Positions 1 to 11,700 are shown, counted from the stretch's first letter. The stretch: 64,000 nucleotides of DNA from Takifugu bimaculatus (GCA_004026145.2 CP034996.1:16989427-17053426); one strand, 5' to 3'. A program made the numbers and translations. Notes: generated by a model from the letters alone, not told the origin.

Positions 1-1111
1 AGGGTTAGGGTTAGGGTAGGGTTAGGTTAGGGTTGGGTTAGAGGGTTAGAGGGTTAGGTTAGGGTTAGGGTTGGGTTGGGTTTGGGTTAGAGGGTTAGGG
101 TTAGGGTTGGGTTAGAGGGTTAGAGGGTTAGGGTTAGGTTAGGGTTAGGGTTAGGTTAGGTTAGGTTAGGGTTAGGGTTGGGTTGGGTTAGGGTTAGGGT
201 TAGGGTTTTAGGGTTAGGTTAGGGTTAGGGTTAGGTTAGGTTAGGGTTAGGGTAAGGGTTGGGTTGGGTTAGGGTTAGAGGGTTAGGGTAGGGTTAGGTT
301 AGGGTTAGGGTTAGAGGGCTAGGTTAGGGTTAGAGGGTTAGGGTAGGGTTAGGTTAGGGTTGGGTTAGAGGGTTAGAGGGTTAGGTTAGGGTTAGGGTTG
401 GGTTAGGTTTGGGTTAGAGGGTTAGGTTAGGGTTAGGGTTAGGGTTGGGTTAGAGGGTTAGAGGGTTAGGGTTAGGTTAGGGTTAGGGTTAGGGTTAGAT
501 TAGGTTAGATTAGGTTAGGGTTAGGGTTGGGTTGGGTTAGGGTTAGGGTTAGGGTTTTAGGGTTAGGTTAGGGTTAGGGTTAGGTTAGGTTAGGGTTGGG
601 TTGGGTTAGGATTAGGGTTAGAGGGTCAGGGTAGGGTTAGGTTAGGGTTAGGGTTAGAGGGTTAGGTTAGGGTTAGAGGGTTAGGGTAGGGTTAGGTTAG
701 GGTTGGGTTAGAGGGTTAGGGTTAGGTTAGGGTTAGAGGGTTAGGGTAGGGTTAGGTTAGGGTTAGGGTTAGAGGGTTAGGGTTAGGGTAGGGTTAGGGT
801 TAGGGTTAGAGGGTTAGGTTAGGGTTAGAGGGTTAGGGTTTAGGTTAGGTTAGGGTTGGGTTAGGTTAGGTTAGGGTTGGGTTAGAGGGTTAGAGGGTTA
901 GGGTTAGGTTAGGGTTAGGTTAGGGTTGGGTTAGAGGGTTAGAGGGTTAGGGTTAGAGGGTTAGGTTAGGGTTAGAGGGTTAGGGTTAGGTTAGGTTAGG
1001 GTTGGGTTAGAGGGTTAGAGGGTTAGGGTTAGGTTAGGGTTAGGTTAGGGTTGGGTTAGAGGGTTAGAGGGTTAGGGTTAGGTTAGGTTAGGTTAGGGTT
1101 AGGGTTAGGGT
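1..1111 (+). repeat. Degenerate telomere-type TTAGGG array
   Basis: The array mixes TTAGGG with TTAGG, TTGGG, TTAGAGGG and occasional TTTTAGGG variants. Longer blocks recur (compare 880-940 with 990-1080), so there is higher-order structure. The G-rich strand is on the plus strand at the left edge, whereas a true left chromosome end should read CCCTAA. It is therefore an interstitial or subtelomeric array, or an inverted contig. Confidence 0.95.
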
Positions 1112-3035
1112 GGACACAAACAGGTATGTGAGCAGCGTGCACTGAAGCGCACACACACCTGTCAGGGCACCGTCGTGCTTCAGGGTCCTTTGTAGTTATT
1201 TTTGCTTCGAATCATTTGTGGGTGAGTGAACTTGTCCCGTTAGTGAGTGTGAGGCGGCGTTATTGTGGGCGCATGTGTCTCCTCGTGTAGGTGAGCGCAC
1301 GTTTGAGGCTCAGCGCTGGTCACCGTCTCTGTGTGTCAACAGGACTGAAATCCTGGAAGACGGACCCTTTCTGGGACATTTTGTCCCTCCTTTACTTAGC
1401 CGCTGTTCTGGAGCCTTGCCTCCTTTCTTTGCTTCTTCTGCTGGTTTTTGTGAGAGTTTCCCAGCAGGTATCGATTGCCCCCTCTCCCTCCTCCCCTCTC
1501 CTTTCTCTCTCTCTCCCCCCTCCTTTTGTCTCCCCTCCCCCTCTCTCCCCCACCCCCTTTTCCACGTGCACACCCGCCCATGTGCACTAATCTTTCAAAC
1601 CCGTTTACAGTCAGTCTAACAAAAATAGCAGCGCAGTAAAAAAGAGCCCAGTTAAAGTTCCAGGTACCATCTTCTATACATCAGATTATCTATACATAAT
1701 TCATCTTATCTGTTTTTTTATAAGCAGCTCTAGTAAATCTGGGCGTCCACACCCCCAGAGGAGCTCTCCCAGAACTCAGACCCCTGCATGTCGGATCTGA
1801 AATGGGTTTTAAACACTTGTTTACAGGAGGTTTGCAATGTAAAAGAGGTTCTTAAAGTTTGCATTAATCACAAAACCTCATTTGCTCTCAGATGCAAATC
1901 AATAAAACTGAGTAAAAAAATCCTAACGGCTGCAACGATCTGGGTTCCACGTTAATTAAGGAGGCTTAAACGCTGCTGGAGTGGTAATTTCTGTGCTTTG
2001 TGGGCTTTTAGCTTTTATTTTACATTTTCACGAAGTTGCTTTCTGTTTTAACCAAAGTTTTGGGCTTTAAGGATGAGCACATCTGTGTATTCCTCATTTG
2101 CACTTTAAACAGCAACTTAAGCCGTAACGTGTGGCGGCGCCCGTCAAATTCCCTCAGCAGATTAGGGCATTTAATTCATAATTACAAAGCCAATAATACG
2201 TCTGGAGGCTCCTCCAGCAGAGCCTGGGTCGTCAGCACCGTAGGGGTTAGGGCACCTTAATGCAGTTTGGAGGAGAAATGGCAAATAGATCACACAGTCC
2301 TAAGGAGGAGGGTGCTGAGGTGGCTGTTGGGGGGGTTGAACGAAGAGCGTACACACCTTCAGTGCACGAGAACGATCACCACTGATCTGTGCACACGTGC
2401 TGTTCCCGGCGCCAATTTTTAACGTGTCTGTGAGTGTTCTATAAAATTTCTAATTCCAAAAATAGCTTAGAGTTCTCTCCACTCAGGATCCATCACCTGA
2501 CCTGATCATCCAACATCCTAATCATCAAGCACAGCTGGGTCGTTTCCCTTATTATCTCCTGGATGTTTTCTTTAGAAACGGGGGGAAAAATGAGCCGCCA
2601 CTGAGCCGTGCATGTTCAGTATTGGACAAAGTCATCTGCTGGGGCCCTGTGAACCATCACGTAATGATGCTCTCATCATTTTTAAGCCGACTGAAGGGAC
2701 TTTTTCCCTCTCTCCTCAAGGGCAGAGTAAGGAATTTCCTCAAGTCGTGGTCCTCAAGTAACCTGGAACAGAAAAGAGTAAATCCAGTCGTTTAAACGCT
2801 GACATTGTCTCATTTTAGTCCAGGGCTGCGTTGGGCTCGTGGAGCTGTCAGCAGTTTGCAGAGCGCTGCTGCCGTGTCGTAACCGGGGCAGAGAAAGCAA
2901 TTGGAGAGGGAGGTGGTCAACCAAAGGGAATGGTCTCATTGATCAGCCGCCCTGACAGCCTGCTGGTGCCGGCCGAGAAATGTGCTGCAGCGGAATCTTT
3001 TCATCCTGCATCCTTCTGCACACACGCAGCCATAC
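1112..3035. other. Unassigned sequence beside the telomeric array
   Basis: No coding exon, RNA gene or known element is recognised. A pyrimidine-rich tract lies at about 1478-1565. Short open frames at 1263-1619 and 2036-2260 show no motif, no convincing splice sites and no repeated unit, and are treated as chance. Confidence 0.5.
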
Positions 3036-4108
3036 CGAAGGTGCCATGCAGCACCCTCCAAAGGTGCCATGCAGCACCCTCCGAAGGTGCCATGCAGCGC
3101 CCTCCGAAGGTGCCATGCAGCGCCCTCCGAAGGTGCCATGCAGCACCCTCCGAAGGTGCCATGCAGCGCCCTCCGAAGGTGCCATGCAGCGCCCTCCAAA
3201 GGTGCCATGCAGCGCCCTCCGAAGGTGCCATGCAGCGCCCTCCGAAGGTGCCATGCAGCACCCTCCAAAGGTGCCAAAGGTGCCATGCAGCGCCCTCCGA
3301 AGGTGCCAAAGGTGCCATGCAGCACCCTCCGAAGGTGCCATGCAGCGCCCTCCGAAGGTGCCATGCAGCGCCCTCCGAAGGTGCCATGCAGCGCCCTCCG
3401 AAGGTGCCATGCAGCGCCCTCCGAAGGTGCCATGCAGCGCCCTCCGAAGGTGCCATGCAGCACCCTCCAAAGGTGCCAAAGGTGCCATGCAGCGCCCTCC
3501 GAAGGTGCCATGCAGCACCCTCCGAAGGTGCCATGCAGCATCCTCCAAAGGTGCCATGCAGCGCCCTCCGAAGGTGCCATGCAGCGCCCTCCGAAGGTGC
3601 CATGCAGCGCCCTCCGAAGGTGCCATGCAGCATCCTCCGAAGGTGCCATGCAGCGCCCTCCGAAGGTGCCATGCAGCGCCCTCCGAAGGTGCCATGCAGC
3701 GCCCTCCGAAGGTGCCATGCAGCGCCCTCCGAAGGTGCCATGCAGCGCCCTCCGTAGGTGCCATGCAGCACCCTCCAAAGGTGCCAAAGGTGCCATGCAG
3801 CGCCCTCCGTAGGTGACATGCAGCGCCCTCCGAAGGTGACATGCAGCGCCCTCCGAAGGTGCCATGCAGCGCCCTCCGTAGGTGCCATGCAGCGCCCTCC
3901 GAAGGTGCCATGCAGCACCCTCCGAAGGTGCCATGCAGCACCCTCCAAAGGTGCCAAAGGTGCCATGCAGCGCCCTCCGAAGGTGCCATGCAGCGCCCTC
4001 CAAAGGTGCCAAAGGTGCCATGCAGCACCCTCCGAAGGTGCCATGCAGCACCCTCCGAAGGTGCCAAAGGTGCCATGCAGAACCCTCCGTAGGTGCCATG
4101 CAGCACCT
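3036..4108. repeat. 23-bp minisatellite, about 45 copies
   Basis: The unit is 23 bp and contains GGTGCCATGCAGC, with GCGCCC/GCACCC and CCGAA/CCAAA/CCGTA variants. At irregular intervals a 9-bp step (GTGCCAAAG) is duplicated inside a unit. Because 23 is not a multiple of 3 and the unit lacks stops, all frames on both strands stay open for hundreds of codons. Those open frames are artefacts of the repeat. Confidence 0.95.
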
Positions 4109-4323
4109 GGATGCGCGTGTGGATCACCGGCTGGAAGGTTCATCATGAAACCACGAGCTCAGAAGCAAACAGGAGCGCGCACGTCTGCGCAGACATCAAG
4201 TAACAACTCTTTTCCTTCCCTTTGGTCTCCACTTCTGTTCCCCCCTCCCGTGTCGCTATGGTAACCGTTCCAGGGCAGTCTCCCGTGGAAGGTTCCGAGT
4301 GAAAATGCAGAACCAGACCCAAA

Positions 4324-4401
4324 CACACTCACACACACACACACGCACGCAAACACACACACTCACGCGCGCGCACACACACACGTGCACACACACACAC
4401 A
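4324..4401. repeat. (CA)n microsatellite, interrupted
   Basis: CA dinucleotides with CACG and CACTC interruptions. The unique-looking sequence from here to 5158 holds no exon I can recognise. Confidence 0.9.
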
Positions 4402-4521
4402 GTAAACTGGATAAAAGGCTTGTAGCCGTTGGGCTTATTAAGGATGATTTTAACCTTTATTGTGTTGGAGATTTATAACGGAAGTCACTCGGTTTTCCGC
4501 ACATCTTTCCTGGGGCGCCGT

Positions 4522-4545
4522 GGGGGGGGGGGGGGGGGGGGGGGG
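4522..4545 (+). repeat. Poly(G) tract
   Basis: An uninterrupted G run of about 24 bases, prone to length error and able to form quadruplex structure. Confidence 0.9.
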
Positions 4546-5158
4546 CGCTGACACTGACAGACCTCTGAAAATGTGCAGAGCTTCTGTAACGTTGGTGACC
4601 TGCTGTAGTTGGGAGAGTCAGCGTTGCTCAGCAGCCCCACGCACCAGTGATGGACCAGCTCATCGTCACGCCACCGGCTGGTTTTGCGATGCCTTGACAC
4701 CACTAAAGGAGTTTGGCGTGTGGTTGTCCAGTGGAATGCGCCCGCTGCAGCTGTGTGGCGTGCCAGGTGTTCGGCTTCAAGTGCACGTATAGTGAAGACG
4801 GAGGCTGTGACTGATGGGAGGACAAACGGAGGGAACAAAAGGAAAACTAAAGATGGATAAAGTTTTTCTACTTTTTACTTTGGGACCAAATATTTCACGA
4901 CGACATAGAAGAAGGTTTTCAGATGAGTGGCGAAACACCGTCCAGTTGGCTCCTCAGACCTTATGGACCCTAAGCTACTACAAATGGGCTTTTAGGAGAG
5001 CGCTAGTATGAGAGCCAGTACCATACTAGTTTAACTAGCATGGTAAATGTAAATAAATGAGGGATTATGCATTAGCTAGCTGGAGTAATTGATTCCTAAA
5101 TCAAAGGTGTTTGCAGTTTACGGGCTCATCTTCTTCGTGCACTTCTCCTCTCTTGCAG

Positions 5159-5524
5159 CCGTCGGACTCACCACGTGTCCCGAACCCATGATCCCTGCCA
5201 ACGGCGTGAAGACGGGGGAGAGATTCATGGTCAACGAGGTGGTGGCGTTCAGCTGTGAACCCGGATACATATTGCAGGTAACAACCGTGCAAACGCCATG
5301 TTGTTGTGAGTAGCAACATCACAATTCCACATGTGTGTATTTCCTGTAAATGCACCCAGACAGAAAGCTGTGCTCCAGCTGTGCTCCAGCTGTGCTCCAG
5401 CTGTGCTCACACAGCGTAATACTTTACGTTAACCCAAAATCATTACCGTCGCAGGGCCACTCTCACATTACCTGCATGCCTGGGACGGTGCGTCGATGGA
5501 ACTACCCGCCTCCACTCTGCATCG
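5159..5524 (+). CDS. Two exons of a CSMD-type sushi (CCP) domain, partial gene
   Basis: Exon A is 5159-5277 (acceptor CTTGCAG, donor GTAACA; enters in phase 1, leaves in phase 0). Exon B is 5455-5524 (acceptor GTCGCAG, donor GTAGGA; leaves in phase 1). Spliced, they encode one complete sushi/CCP module with four cysteines: TCPEP near the start, FSCEPGY, HITCMPGT, and a final PPLCI after the conserved Trp in RRWNYP. The wording of the second half matches the CUB/sushi repeats of the CSMD1-3 family, large single-pass membrane proteins of the nervous system. The paralogue cannot be told from one module. The intron carries a small 11-bp tandem repeat (about 5368-5408). No other CSMD exon is recognised: to the right lie satellites and the first gap, to the left satellites and telomeric repeat. 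It may be the edge of a very long gene or a displaced fragment. Confidence 0.8.
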
Positions 5525-5527
5525 GTA

Positions 5528-5529
<2 letters not shown>

Positions 5530-5585
<56 letters not shown>
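5530..5585. repeat. (AC)n microsatellite
   Basis: A pure AC run starting a few bases after the splice donor of the second sushi exon. Confidence 0.95.
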
Positions 5586-5587
<2 letters not shown>

Positions 5588-5773
5588 AGTCCTCTGCTGT
5601 TATAGAGTTTGACTGACTCCAGAGAAGAATCAAAAACTGATTCCACATCAGCATTGGGGATAGAAGGAAATCCTCCTTTAAACGACGCAGCGATGCGTCA
5701 GAACGAGGAGAAACCTGAACTGGCCACAGACGAACAGCAACCGTCACTCAAAGGATCCAGACCCGACTCCGTT

Positions 5774-5802
5774 GGGTGGGGGTGGGGGGGGGGGGGGGGG
5801 TG
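5774..5802 (+). repeat. G-rich tract
   Basis: A GGGTGGGGGTGGGG-type tract ending in a long G run, directly before the 17-bp minisatellite. Confidence 0.85.
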
Positions 5803-5807
5803 ATCAG

Positions 5808-7146
5808 ATGCAGGTGTGGTGATGATGCAGGTGTGGTGATGATGCAAGTGTAGTGATGATGCAGGTGTAGTGATGATGCAGGTGTGGTGATGATGCAGGT
5901 GTGGTGATGATGCAGGTGTGGTGATGATGCAGGTGTGGTGATGATGCAGGTGGTGATGATGCAGGTGTAGTGATGATGCAGGTGTGGTGATGATGCAGGT
6001 GTGGTGATGATGCAGGTGTGGTGATGATGCAGGTGTGGTGATGATGCAGGTGTAGTGATGATGCAGGTGTGGTGATGATGCAGGTGTAGTGATGATGCAA
6101 GTGTAGTGATGATGCAGGTGTGGTGATGAGATGCAGGTGTGGTGATGATGCAGGTGTGGTGATGATGCAGGTGTAGTGATGATGCAGGTGTGGTGATGAT
6201 GCAGGTGTGGTGATGATGCAGGTGTAGTGATGATGCAGGTGTGGTGATGATGCAGGTGTGGTGATGATGCAGGTGTAGTGATGATGCAGTGGTGTGGTGA
6301 TGCTGCAGGTGTAGTGATGATGCAAGTGTAGTGATGATGCAGGTGTGGTGATGAGATGCAGGTGTGGTGATGATGCAGGTGTGGTGATGATGCAGGTGTG
6401 GTGATGATGCAGGTGTGGTGATCAGATGCAGGTGTGGTGATGATGCAGGTGTGGTGATGAGATGCAGGTGTGGTGATGATGCAGGTGTGGTGATGATGCA
6501 GGTGTGGTAATGATGCAAGTGTAGTGATGATGCAGGTGTGGTGATGAGATGCAGGTGTGGTGATGATGCAGGTGTGGTGATGATGCAGGTGTGGTAATGA
6601 TGCAAGTGTAGTGATGATGCAGGTGTGGTGATGATGCAGGTGTGGTGATGATGCAGGTGTGGTGATGATGCAAGTGTAGTGATGATGCAGGTGTAGTGAT
6701 GATGCAGGTGTGGTGATGATGCAGGTGTGGTGATGATGCAAGTGTAGTGATGATGCAGGTGTAGTGATGATGCAGGTGTGGTGATGTGGTGATGATGCAG
6801 GTGTGGTGATGATGCAGGTGTGGTGATGATGCAGTGTGGATGATGCAGGTGTGGTGATGATGCAGGTGTAGTGATGATGCAGGTGTGGTGATGATGCAGG
6901 TGTGGTGATGATGCAGTGTGTAGTGATGATGCAGGTGGTGTGATGATGCAGGTGTGGTGATGATGCAGGTGTGGTGATGATGCAGGTGTGGTGATGATGC
7001 AGGTGTGGTGATGATGCAGGTGTGGTGATGATGCAGGTGTGGTGATGATGCAGGTGTGGTGATGATGCAGGTGTGGTGTGATGATGCAGGTGTGGTGATG
7101 ATGCAGGTGTAGTGATGATGCAGGTGTAGTGATGATGCAGGTGTGG
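5808..7146. repeat. 17-bp minisatellite, about 78 copies, cut by the gap
   Basis: The unit GATGATGCAGGTGTGGT (17 bp) recurs with AGTGTAGT, GATGAGATGCAG and other variants. The array reaches the N gap at 7147, so its true length is unknown. A 17-bp period keeps several frames open on the minus strand and gives His/Thr/Ser-rich frames of up to about 500 codons, which are repeat artefacts. Confidence 0.95.
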
Positions 7147-7246
7147 NNNNNNNNNNNNNNNNNNNNNNNNNNNNNNNNNNNNNNNNNNNNNNNNNNNNNN
7201 NNNNNNNNNNNNNNNNNNNNNNNNNNNNNNNNNNNNNNNNNNNNNN
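7147..7246. other. Assembly gap, 100 N
   Basis: Exactly 100 N. The minisatellite contig ends on the left and a vwa5a-type intron/exon module starts on the right. Confidence 0.99.
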
Positions 7247-8783
7247 TACACATATAAGCCTATAACACTATAAGCCGCAGGTGGGCCCTTTGAAACTTGA
7301 GAGCTTTACGTTCCACAGAAAGATTATTTTAAATGTTTAATTATTAAACGGTTAAAAAAAAAGGAGCCTACCAGCTGTTGATCTTCAGCCTTTAACTTTT
7401 CTACTTTTATCCCCAGTTAATCCTACGAAACGCAAGACACTAGCAAATTTAAAGTAGCAGATGCAATTGCACAAGTCCTTTTATGTTGATTCTTCAGGAA
7501 AATGATTTTTTTTTTTTTTAAAGCAATGTGCTTTTGACTGCTGAAGTACCACTGTAGTTCATTTGATTTTGCTTTTGTTTTAAAGGGTGCATGCCTCCGA
7601 TTTCCCCTAGGGTGACTTCAGGTTTTAGAATGAGGAAACTTCGTGAGTAAAAGCAGAGTGATGCACATTTCCACGCTTCACTAGAAGACCTTTTGCTGCC
7701 ATGTGTCTCTTAGATTCCTACTTTAAAGTACCGTAAATTTTACACTGTAGACACAACTTGAATTTTCATAAAATTTAAGAATAATACACATATAAGCCGA
7801 TAACACTATGAGCCGCAGGTGGGCCCTTTGAAACGAAACACAAGATGCTAGCAAATTTATAGTAGCAGATGCAATTGCACATATTCTCAAAAAATTAAAG
7901 TCCTTTTATGTTGATTGTTCAGGAAAGTGAAATTTTTTATTTTTAAAAGCAATATGCTTTTGACTGCTGAAGTACCACTGTAGTTCATTTGATTTTGCTT
8001 TTGTTTTAAAGGGTGCATGCCTGCACGTTCCCCTAAGGAGGCTTCAGCTTCTGGAATGAGGAAACTTTGTGAGTAAAAGCGGAGTGATGCACGTTTCCAC
8101 ACTTCACTAATCTGACCAAACATACTGTGAAATCCAGTCAGCCTTTCACTGCCATGTGTCTTAGATTCCTACTTTAAAGTACCGTAAATTTTACACTGTA
8201 GACACAACTTGAATTTTCAGAAAATTTAAGAAAAATACACATATAAACCTATAACACTATAAGCCGCAGGTGGGCCTTTGAAACTTGAGAGCTTTACGTT
8301 CCACAGAAAGATTATTTTAAATGTTTAATTATTAAACGGTTAAAAAAAATAAGGAGCCTACCAGCTGTTGATCTTCAGCCTTTAACTTTTCTACTTTTAT
8401 CCCCAGTTAATCCTACGAAACACAAGACGCTAGCAAATTTAAAGTAGCAGATGCAATTGCACATATTCTCAAAAAATTAAAGTCCTTTTATGTTGATTGT
8501 TCAGGAAAATGAATTTTTTTATTTTTAAAAGCAATGTGCTTTTGACTGCTGAAGTACCACTGGAGTTTATTTGATTTTGCTTTTGTTTTAAACGGGGGTC
8601 CATAGCAGACCAGATACTGCGTCGCTGTAGTCCCATGGTGGCTTCAGATCCTGGAGATGGGATGCTTCGTGAGTAAAAGCGGAGTGATGCACGTTTCCAC
8701 ACTTCACTAATCTGACCAAACATACTGTGAAATCCAGTGAGCCTTTCGCTGCCATGTGTGTCTTAGATTCCTACTTTAAAGTG
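7247..8783 (+). repeat. Three tandem intron/exon modules (~0.45-0.55 kb each)
   Basis: Copies start at 7247, 7785 and about 8236, each opening with TACACATATAA and a short GCCGCAGGTGGGCC block. Each ends with a run from GTAAAAGC..GTGATGCAC to ATTTAAGAATAA or a close variant. Copy 2 lacks about 110 bp near its start. Within each copy a short exon-like block differs strongly while its flanks are nearly identical. The third copy changes into unrelated sequence at about 8783. The last 138 bases before the gap at 34156 are a further copy of the module's right part. Confidence 0.9.
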
Positions 8784-11700
8784 AAGTAACACAAAAGATC
8801 GCTCTCAAATCCAACACACGGATGTTGACTCAAATCTGCAACACGTGGCACACATTTCCTTCTGGATAGTTATTTGTGTAGCAAAGGTGGTTTGTTCTGT
8901 AGGTGCTGGCATGAAATCCAAGTCAGTATCGAAGGGATGTCCAAAGTCAAGAACTCTGTCTGCACCTATGATGTTTGACCATAAGTCAACATGGAAAAAC
9001 TACAGAATGAAACACTGAATAGGTTCAATTGAGTATTTAATTACTAACTTCTTGGACAGCAATGAATTGTCTCTCTTCAGTTGTATTTCAAGGCTGTATT
9101 TCATTGTGGACAAAGACTTATGGTTGAGTGTAGCAGAATATTTAAAACAACCTTCTTGCCAAAATTGTCATCACATCTTTTACATCAGTTACCCTTAAGC
9201 TGACGCCACAAAATTTTACTGCAGCTCTTTTTCTTGGGACCAATGAATTTTCTGTCTTTGGTTGGTGGAGCACACCAAGATTTGAATGCCGTATTTCTTG
9301 TACTATAAGGCGCAATATTAATGAACGAGTCTATAATCATACAAAAGGCGCGTTAAGTGAAACAAAACAGTCTGAAAAGTCAAACTTTATTCAACTCATT
9401 CACAATAACAACAGTGCTCAGTTGTAACGCATGAAATACAAAACAATACAATCACATTTTCAGTCATTCCTCTTCCACAAATCCATCTAATGCTTCATCA
9501 TCAGTGTCAGGGTTTAACAGTTGGGTGAGTTAATTTATTAACTGATTAACATATTGTAAAGGCAGAGTTATGGGATGATTATGTAGTAGTTGTTTTAAAT
9601 AGTAAAGTTTTTTTTGTAGTTGCAAGTTTCTTGTTTCTAATTGTTTCCTTTGTGTAATATTATCCTCTTTTTGTTTTTCTTCATTCTTTTCTAATTGCTT
9701 CTCATGTTTAGAAGAAAATTATCTAGGCAGTTCTCCAGGTAGGCAACAGAGAATTCTGTCAAATAAATCTCACCATCAACACAGGGATGATTGGTTATTT
9801 CTTTATTTGTTTGTTTGTCCTAGGTGAGGACGATATTTCTGACCCGCCTCCCCAGGACCTTTTGCTGCAGTTGGTCTCCCTGCAGAAAGCCTCTGGCTGC
9901 TGGGCGTTAGATTCACATATTTTACATCAGTTACCCTTAAGATGATGTCAGCTGCCCTGTGTGAAAATTAAGCAACACTTATATAAAATATGAATTAGTT
10001 AATTTGTTTATTCTGCCATGTAAGTGCAGGATTATGGGATTAATAGTTGTTTTTATATAGCAAATTGTGGTCTAATTAAGTGGCTTTTTTGGTTGAAGTT
10101 TGCAAGTCAAATCTACTCATTTCTAATAATTTTCTTTGTCTAATATTGTCCTCTTTTTTCTCTCCTTGTCTTTTCTTTTCTAATTGCTTCTCATGTTTAG
10201 AAGAAAATTATGCAGGCAGTTCTCCAGGTGGGCAACAGAGAATTCTGTCAAATAAATCTCACCATCAACACAGGGATGATTGGTTATTTCTTTATTTGTT
10301 TGTTTGTTTGTTTGTCCTAGGTGAGGACGATATTTCTGACCCGCCTCCCCAGGACCTTTTGCTGCAGTTGGTCTCCCTGCAGAAAGCCTCTGGCTGCTGG
10401 GCGTTAGATTCACATATTTTACATCAGTTACCCTTAAGCTGATGTCAGCTGCCCTGTGTGAAAATTAAGCAACACTTATATAAAATATGAATTAGTTAAT
10501 TTGTTAATTCTGCCATGTAAGTGCAGGATTATGGGATTAATAGTTGTTTTTATATAGCAAATTGTGGTCTAATTAAGTGGCTTTTTTGGTTGTAGTTTGC
10601 ACTCATTTCTAATAATTTTCTTTGTCTAATATTGTCCTCTTTTTTCTCTCCTTGTCTTTTTTCTTTTCCAATTGCTTCCCAGAAGCCTTAGATTATGAAG
10701 GTAGGTGACATTGACAAACAAGACATGGAAAAACTATGACATACAGAATGTGACGCCACAAAATTTTACTGCAGCTCTTTCTCTTGGGACCAATGAATTT
10801 TCTGTCTTCGGTTGGTGGAGCACACCAAGATTTGAATGCCGTATTTTTTGTACTATAAGGCGCAATATTAATGAACGAGTCTATAATCATACAAAAGGCG
10901 CGTTAAGTGAAACAAAACAGTCTGAAAAGTCAAACTTTATTCAACTCATTCACAATAACTCAACAGTGCTCAGTTGTAACGCATGAAATGCAAAACAATA
11001 CAATCACATTTTTAGTTCATTCCTCTTCCACAAATCCATCTCATGCTTCATCATCAGTGTCAGGGTTTAACAGTTGGGTGAGTTAATTTATTAACTGATT
11101 AACATATTGTAAAGACAGGGTTATGGGATGATTATGTAGTAGTTGTTTTAAATAGTAAAGTTTTTTTTGTAGTTGCAAGTTAGATCTACTTGTTTCTAAT
11201 TGTTTCCTTTGTGTAATATTATCCTCTTTTTGTCTTCATTCTTTTCTAATTGCTTCTCATGTTTAGAAGATAATTATGCAGGCAGTGCTCCAGGTAGGCA
11301 ACAGAGAATTCTGTCAAATAAATCTCACCATCAACACAGGGATGGTTGGTTATTTCTTTATTTGTTTGTTTTTTTAGTCCTAGTTGAGGACGATATTTCT
11401 GACCCGCCTCCCCAGGACCTTTTGCTGCAGTTGGTCTCCCTGCAGAAAGCCTCTGGCTGCTGGGCGTTAGATTCACATCTGGCTGATGCACTAGGAAAGA
11501 CAATTGATGAGCTGAGGAAAGCAAAGCCTGAGGCAACGGGCAATAATAAGGTATCGTAAAAAGAATATATACATATAACAACAACAAACGTGAAAATAAT
11601 CAAGAAGAATAAAATGAAGTTGGGTTAAATGTCTAGAGTTAGGGAGAAGCGTTAGGAGTCAAATTGGAATCCATCTCAAAAATATATGCCCAGAATATAC

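Noticed and set aside
1263..1619. 118-codon frame near the telomeric array
   Set aside because: Pyrimidine-rich sequence giving Pro/Ser/Leu; overlapping frames are equally open and no domain is seen.
2936..4146. Long open frames of 250-390 codons on both strands
   Set aside because: They follow the 23-bp minisatellite and are open in several frames at once with a 23-residue period; no splice or start support.
5698..7251. Minus-strand frames of up to 517 codons rich in His, Thr and Ser
   Set aside because: Translation of a 17-bp tandem repeat and of gap N's; not a gene.
10080..10442. 120-codon plus-strand frame as a separate gene
   Set aside because: It runs through an intron into a truncated copy of a vwa5a exon; the exon copy is annotated instead.
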